DNA of 64,000 bases from Herbiconiux sp. SALV-R1 (GTDB lineage Bacteria; Actinomycetota; Actinomycetes; Actinomycetales; Microbacteriaceae), in assembly GCF_013113715.1 (NCBI RefSeq), contig NZ_CP053344.1:2232001-2296000 (forward strand), given 5' to 3'. The position numbers were made by a program, and so were the translations under genes. The notes below the pieces were generated by a model that did not search any database, had not been told where the DNA came from, and saw only the letters and a list, made by a program, of their open reading frames with translations. Shown one piece after another: positions 60,394-64,000 of the stretch (the stretch's first letter is position 1; each line of letters starts with the position of its first letter).

Positions 60394-61122
60394 TCAGATG
60401 ATCCCGTGCTCCGTCATGAACGGCATCGGGTCGTAGCGCACGCCGTCGGCGCCGTAGAGCTCGAAGTGGGTGTGCTCGGTGGTGGCGTTGCCCGTGCGGC
60501 CGGTGAGGCCGATCACCTGGCCCGCCTTCACGGTGTCGCCGACGCCCGCCATGAGCGAGCCGTCTTGGAAGTGCATGTACATGCTGCACACGGCGACCCC
60601 GCCCACCTTGTGCGCGATAGAGATGTAGACGCCGCCCGTGCCGCCGTTGCCCGAGGCTCCGATGACGATGCCGTCGGCGATCGCGTGCACGGGCACGCCC
60701 GGCCCGTTCAGCATGTCGATGCCCTTGTGGAAGCCCTCGGCGCGTGGGCCGAACAGGTCGGACATGCGGTTGCCGTCGGGGTAGACGGGTGAGAAGCCCG
60801 CGGTCTCGGCCACCGCATCCGCCCCGGCCTGGCACTGGGCGCCGCCGTAGCCGCCCTGGCTGGAGGCCACGGGCTTCGGCGTGGGTGTCGGCGTGGGGGT
60901 GTGGATGACGTAGCCGTCGCGGGCGACGGCGGCGAGCTGGCCAGACGCCGCGTCGAACGACTGCTCGGCCCCGGGGGCGGCGTCGATGCGGATGTCGTCG
61001 AACGACCCGACGGTGGCGAGGGAGGCGGCGGGAACGGAGGTGGCGACCGCGACGCCGACCACGAAGGTCATGGCGACGACGCCCAGCACGGTTCCGCGGT
61101 ACTTCACCCCGTCATTCTTCAT
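60394..61122 (-). CDS. M23 (LytM-type) peptidase, secreted
   Basis: A 242-residue exported protein: membrane signal (TVLGVVAMTFVVGVAVATS) near residue 10, a PTPTPTPKP linker, then an M23 domain with the zinc ligands in GFHKGIDML and EHTHFELYG and the conserved ITxTGRTGNATT-like LTGRTGNATT. M23 enzymes cut peptidoglycan peptide bonds; all ligands look intact, so activity is expected. The start at 61122 was chosen over an Arg/Cys-rich extension to 61218. Confidence 0.88.
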   Translation of the reverse strand: MKNDGVKYRGTVLGVVAMTFVVGVAVATSVPAASLATVGSFDDIRIDAAPGAEQSFDAASGQLAAVARDGYVIHTPTPTPTPKPVASSQGGYGGAQCQAGADAVAETAGFSPVYPDGNRMSDLFGPRAEGFHKGIDMLNGPGVPVHAIADGIVIGASGNGGTGGVYISIAHKVGGVAVCSMYMHFQDGSLMAGVGDTVKAGQVIGLTGRTGNATTEHTHFELYGADGVRYDPMPFMTEHGII

Positions 61123-61149
61123 CGGCAGCTGCCGGAGCACAACACGGCA

Positions 61150-61176
61150 GGCACACCCGGCACACCCGGCACACCG
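61150..61176. repeat. three 9-bp direct repeats
   Basis: GGCACACCC occurs three times in tandem in the divergent gap between the peptidase and GH15 genes. Simple slippage is the likely cause. Confidence 0.55.
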
Positions 61177-61230
61177 GGCGGCCCAGCGCGCCCGAGTGCA
61201 CGTGTCGGTGGTTCGCACCAGAATCGGAGC

Positions 61231-63006
61231 ATGTCACTCCCCATCGCGGACTACGCACTCATCGGCGACTGCCACACCGCGGCCCTGGTCGGCACCGACG
61301 GCAGCATCGACTGGCTGTGCCTTCCCCGCTTCGACTCCGCGTCGACCTTCGGTGCGCTCCTCGGCACCGAGGAGCACGGCCGCTGGGTCGTCGCACCCGC
61401 CGACCCGGGCGCCACCAGCACCCGCTCCTACCTCGACGACACCTTCGTGCTGGTCACCCGCTGGCAGACCGAGCAGGGCGTCGCCGAGGTCGTCGACTTC
61501 ATGCCCATGGGCGCGGGCCGCGCCGAGGTGGTGCGCCGGGTGCGGGGCGTCGAGGGCACCGTGCGCCTGCGCGAGGAGCTCGCCATCCGGTTCGGCTACG
61601 CGGATGCGCTGCCGTGGATGCGCCAGGCACCCGAGCAGGGCGGCAACGCGGTCGTGGGGGTGGCCGGGCCCGACGCCGTGATCGTGCGCGGCCCCGCCCT
61701 CACCGCCTCGAACCACGCCCACACCGCCGAGTTCGAGGTGAGCGAGGGCGACGAGATCGACATCGTGCTCACCTGGTACCCCTCCCACCGCAACCCGCCG
61801 GGAGCCCTCGACGTCTCGGAGCAGCTCGACGACACCCTCGCCTGGTGGCGCGAGTGGGCGTCGGCGGCCCCGGTCGAGGGCGAGTACGCCGAGGCGGTGA
61901 GGCGCTCCCTGCTCGTGCTGCGCGCCCTCACCCACGCCGAGACGGGCGGCATCGTCGCGGCGGCCACGACGAGCCTCCCCGAGCAGTTCGGCGGCGCCCG
62001 CAACTGGGACTACCGCTACACCTGGATCCGCGACGCCTCGCTCACCCTGAGCGCCCTCATGATCTACGGCTATGAGGCCGAGGCCGGTCACTGGCGCCGG
62101 TGGCTCCTCCGCGCCATCGCGGGCGACCCCGCCGACATCCAGATCATGTACGGGCTCTCCGGCGAGCGCCACCTGCCCGAGTACGAGCTCGCCAGCCTCC
62201 CCGGGTACCAGGGCTCCTCCCCCGTGCGCGTCGGCAACGACGCCTCCACGCAGTACCAGGGCGACATCTTCGGCGAGCTCATGATCGCCCTGCGCGAGGC
62301 CCGGCGCATCGGCGTCGACGAAGACCAGTACTCCTGGCCGCTGCAGCGCTCCCTGCTGGGCTTCCTCGAGAAGACCTGGCAGCGGCCCGACAACGGCATC
62401 TGGGAGATCCGCGGCCCGCAGCAGGCCTTCACCCACTCCCGGGCGATGATCTGGGCGGCGTTCGCCTGCGGGGTCGAGGCCGTCGAGCACTATGGTCTGC
62501 CGGGTGATGCCGCGCGCTGGGCGGAGCTCCGCGACACCATCCGCGCCGAGATCGAGGAGCACGGCTACGACGCCGAGCGCAACACCTTCGTGCAGCATTA
62601 CGGCGGCACGCAGGTCGACGCCTCGCTGCTGCTGCTCGGGCAGATCGGCTTCGTCGCCCCCGACGACCCACGGATGCTCGGCACGGTCGCACAGATCGAG
62701 AAGGAGCTGCTGCGCGACGGCCTCCTCATGCGCTACCGCACCGAGACCGGTGTCGACGGGCTGGCCGGCGGCGAGCATCCGTTCCTCGCCTGCTCGTTCT
62801 GGCTGGTGGGACAGTACGCGCACTCGGGCCGGCTCGACGACGCCCGCGCGCTGATGTCGAAGCTCGTGGCCCTCTCGAACGACGTGGGCCTGCTGTCGGA
62901 GGAGTACGACGTCGAGGGCCGACGGCAGGCGGGCAACACACCGCAGGCGTTCTCGCACCTCGCGCTCGTGCGCGCCGCCGATGCGATCGCGCGCGCCTCG
63001 GCGTAG
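61231..63006 (+). CDS. glycoside hydrolase family 15 protein (glucoamylase/trehalase type)
   Basis: A 591-residue cytosolic enzyme of the GH15 group, often glucoamylase-like or mycobacterial-type trehalase. It starts LPIADYALIGDCHTAALVGTDGSIDWLCLPRFDS. The catalytic-domain blocks are ARNWDYRYTWIRDASLTL near residue 252 (with the acid region nearby), DIFGELMIALREAR and GNTPQAFSHLALVRAA at the C-terminal base region. Substrate (trehalose or maltooligosaccharide) cannot be told from sequence. The ATG follows GGAG. Confidence 0.92.
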   Translation: MSLPIADYALIGDCHTAALVGTDGSIDWLCLPRFDSASTFGALLGTEEHGRWVVAPADPGATSTRSYLDDTFVLVTRWQTEQGVAEVVDFMPMGAGRAEVVRRVRGVEGTVRLREELAIRFGYADALPWMRQAPEQGGNAVVGVAGPDAVIVRGPALTASNHAHTAEFEVSEGDEIDIVLTWYPSHRNPPGALDVSEQLDDTLAWWREWASAAPVEGEYAEAVRRSLLVLRALTHAETGGIVAAATTSLPEQFGGARNWDYRYTWIRDASLTLSALMIYGYEAEAGHWRRWLLRAIAGDPADIQIMYGLSGERHLPEYELASLPGYQGSSPVRVGNDASTQYQGDIFGELMIALREARRIGVDEDQYSWPLQRSLLGFLEKTWQRPDNGIWEIRGPQQAFTHSRAMIWAAFACGVEAVEHYGLPGDAARWAELRDTIRAEIEEHGYDAERNTFVQHYGGTQVDASLLLLGQIGFVAPDDPRMLGTVAQIEKELLRDGLLMRYRTETGVDGLAGGEHPFLACSFWLVGQYAHSGRLDDARALMSKLVALSNDVGLLSEEYDVEGRRQAGNTPQAFSHLALVRAADAIARASA

Positions 63007-63074
63007 GCGGGGGCTCTCCCGGGGGCGGCGCGCACGCTTTGCCGTGTCGTCGGCTGAGGTTTACGCTCGTACCG

Positions 63075-63569
63075 ATGCAGCCACTCACCGAGGCGGAGAT
63101 CCGCGGGTCGTTCACCAACATCAGCGAGCACGAGCTCGAGCGCATGGTGCTCCCCGGGCTCCACGAGATCGTGTGGGAAGACCGCGAGTTCCTCGGCTGG
63201 CGCGACCCGCACGCCATCCACCGCGGCTACATCGTGTTCTGGCGCGACGGCGAACCCGTCGGCATCCTGCTGAAGGCCGCGGGCTCGCGTTCGCGGCCCG
63301 GCATCGCGGCGATGTGCACCTTCTGCCGCACTCCCCTGCCGGGCGGCCAGGTGACGCTGTTCAGTGCGCCCCGCGCGGGTCAGGCGGGCTTCGACGGCTC
63401 GACGGTCGGCACCTACATCTGCAGCGACCTGGGCTGCTCGAACCTCATCAGGATCGTGCCGCCGAAGTCGGAGCTGCAGCCCGACCCCGACGCCGTCATC
63501 GCGCTGCGCGCCCACGGCCTGTCGACCCGGCTGAACTCCTTCACCGAGAACGTGTTGCGCGCGAGCTGA
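63075..63569 (+). CDS. FBP-domain (FusB-like) zinc-finger protein
   Basis: A 164-residue protein whose C-terminal half has a treble-clef finger with CTFCRTPL and YICSDLGCSNLIR (four cysteines), as in the FBP domain of the FusB elongation-factor-G-binding proteins. FusB proteins rescue EF-G from fusidic acid. Many actinobacteria carry such a protein without known phenotype. The ATG at 63075 fits the coding region better than one 36 bases upstream. Confidence 0.85.
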   Translation: MQPLTEAEIRGSFTNISEHELERMVLPGLHEIVWEDREFLGWRDPHAIHRGYIVFWRDGEPVGILLKAAGSRSRPGIAAMCTFCRTPLPGGQVTLFSAPRAGQAGFDGSTVGTYICSDLGCSNLIRIVPPKSELQPDPDAVIALRAHGLSTRLNSFTENVLRAS

Positions 63570-63599
63570 GGCGGGTCGCACGCGCGGCCACCGCCTGTG

Positions 63600-64000
63600 T
63601 CAGCTCGCGAGCGCCGACAGCCCGAGCACCGCGATCCAGACGATGAACGCGAGATAGATGAGCCGCTCGCCGAAGCCGAAACCCCAGGCGAGGCTAGGGC
63701 TCCGTCGCGACACGAGCATGAGCACGGTGCCCACCACCCCGACCACTCCGCCGATCGTCGCGACGAGTCCGGCCGTTGCGAACCCCGCGTCGTGCAGCAT
63801 GCCGGCGGCCACGAACATGGCGGCGATGACGCCGCCGAAGGCCAGCACCGCGAGCAGGTTGTGCACCCGCCCGGTCGTCGTCGTGGCAGCATCCGGAGCG
63901 TCCATCGGGAAGAACGGGATGAGGATGCGCGCGGCAGCGAACACCGCGAGCAGCACGACGGTGGGCAGCGAGCCGGGCAGAGCGGCCACGGCCACGAGCG
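63600..64000 (-). CDS. DUF998-type membrane protein, 5' end cut by window
   Basis: At least 133 residues with four hydrophobic segments and the DUF998-type outside motif ILIPFFPMDAPD followed by GRVHNLLAVLAF. The frame is still open at base 64000, so the N-terminus is missing. Function unknown. Confidence 0.75.
   Translation of the reverse strand, partial: LVAVAALPGSLPTVVLLAVFAAARILIPFFPMDAPDAATTTTGRVHNLLAVLAFGGVIAAMFVAAGMLHDAGFATAGLVATIGGVVGVVGTVLMLVSRRSPSLAWGFGFGERLIYLAFIVWIAVLGLSALAS

Overview
The window is about 70% G+C. Its codons end almost always in G or C, and its housekeeping gene order and family content (CofC/CofD/FbiC, MocR, DUF3515-ddl, CWB2 repeats, an LAATG wall anchor) point to an actinobacterium of the Microbacteriaceae (order Micrococcales). 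No rRNA, tRNA, CRISPR array, phage gene or insertion sequence was seen. Both ends cut a gene: a PucG-type aminotransferase at the left and a DUF998-type membrane protein at the right.

Layout. 1-4178: nitrogen catabolism genes (PucG-like transaminase, an HpxZ/AtzH-like domain fused to an amidase, a formamidase). 4328-7627: a YoaK-type membrane protein, then the housekeeping run yceD-rpmF-rnc-mutM. 7627-8963: a LysR regulator and a small membrane protein. 8921-18799: one long minus-strand operon (nitrilase, dihydropyrimidinase, LLM flavoenzyme, four-gene NMT1/SsuABC-type ABC importer, class III transaminase) with a divergent MocR regulator; this looks like a reductive pyrimidine or hydantoin salvage unit. 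18917-20205: MerR/TipAS regulator with a VOC protein. 20537-27574: a lipoprotein, cofD, a membrane protein with two ABM domains coupled to guanine deaminase, and fbiC. 27727-33923: a double VOC protein, then glycerol uptake and oxidation (glpD-glpF-glpK) facing a SorC-type regulator. 33945-39129: cofC, small membrane and hexapeptide proteins, a YidC paralogue, cofE and an F420-type LLM oxidoreductase. 39133-51658: a conserved housekeeping block (coaD, recG, rsmD, thiL, ddl, gpsA, plsC, murA, leuD, leuC). 51852-64000: envelope and stress genes (LAATG-anchored hydrolase, CWB2 protein, TerC behind a yybP-ykoY riboswitch, UPF0114, PadR/DUF4097 pair, M23 peptidase, GH15 enzyme, FBP-domain protein).

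How it fits together. Four coenzyme F420 biosynthesis functions (cofC, cofD, fbiC, cofE) and two LLM-family candidate users lie within about 25 kb, interleaved with purine, pyrimidine, amide and glycerol catabolism. The pyrimidine operon has every step after ring reduction and an importer, but no classical dihydropyrimidine dehydrogenase; an LLM flavoenzyme occupies that slot. The block also separates coaD from yceD-rpmF-rnc-mutM, genes that are usually neighbours in this family, so the 7.6-39 kb region looks like a metabolic insertion or rearrangement inside a housekeeping cluster. Regulatory DNA is readable at several points: a SorC operator pair, direct repeats for MocR, a MerR-type operator, three boxes in the PadR/DUF4097 promoter, GlnR-like boxes and a manganese riboswitch. 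Long palindromes and short tandem repeats mark several gene ends.
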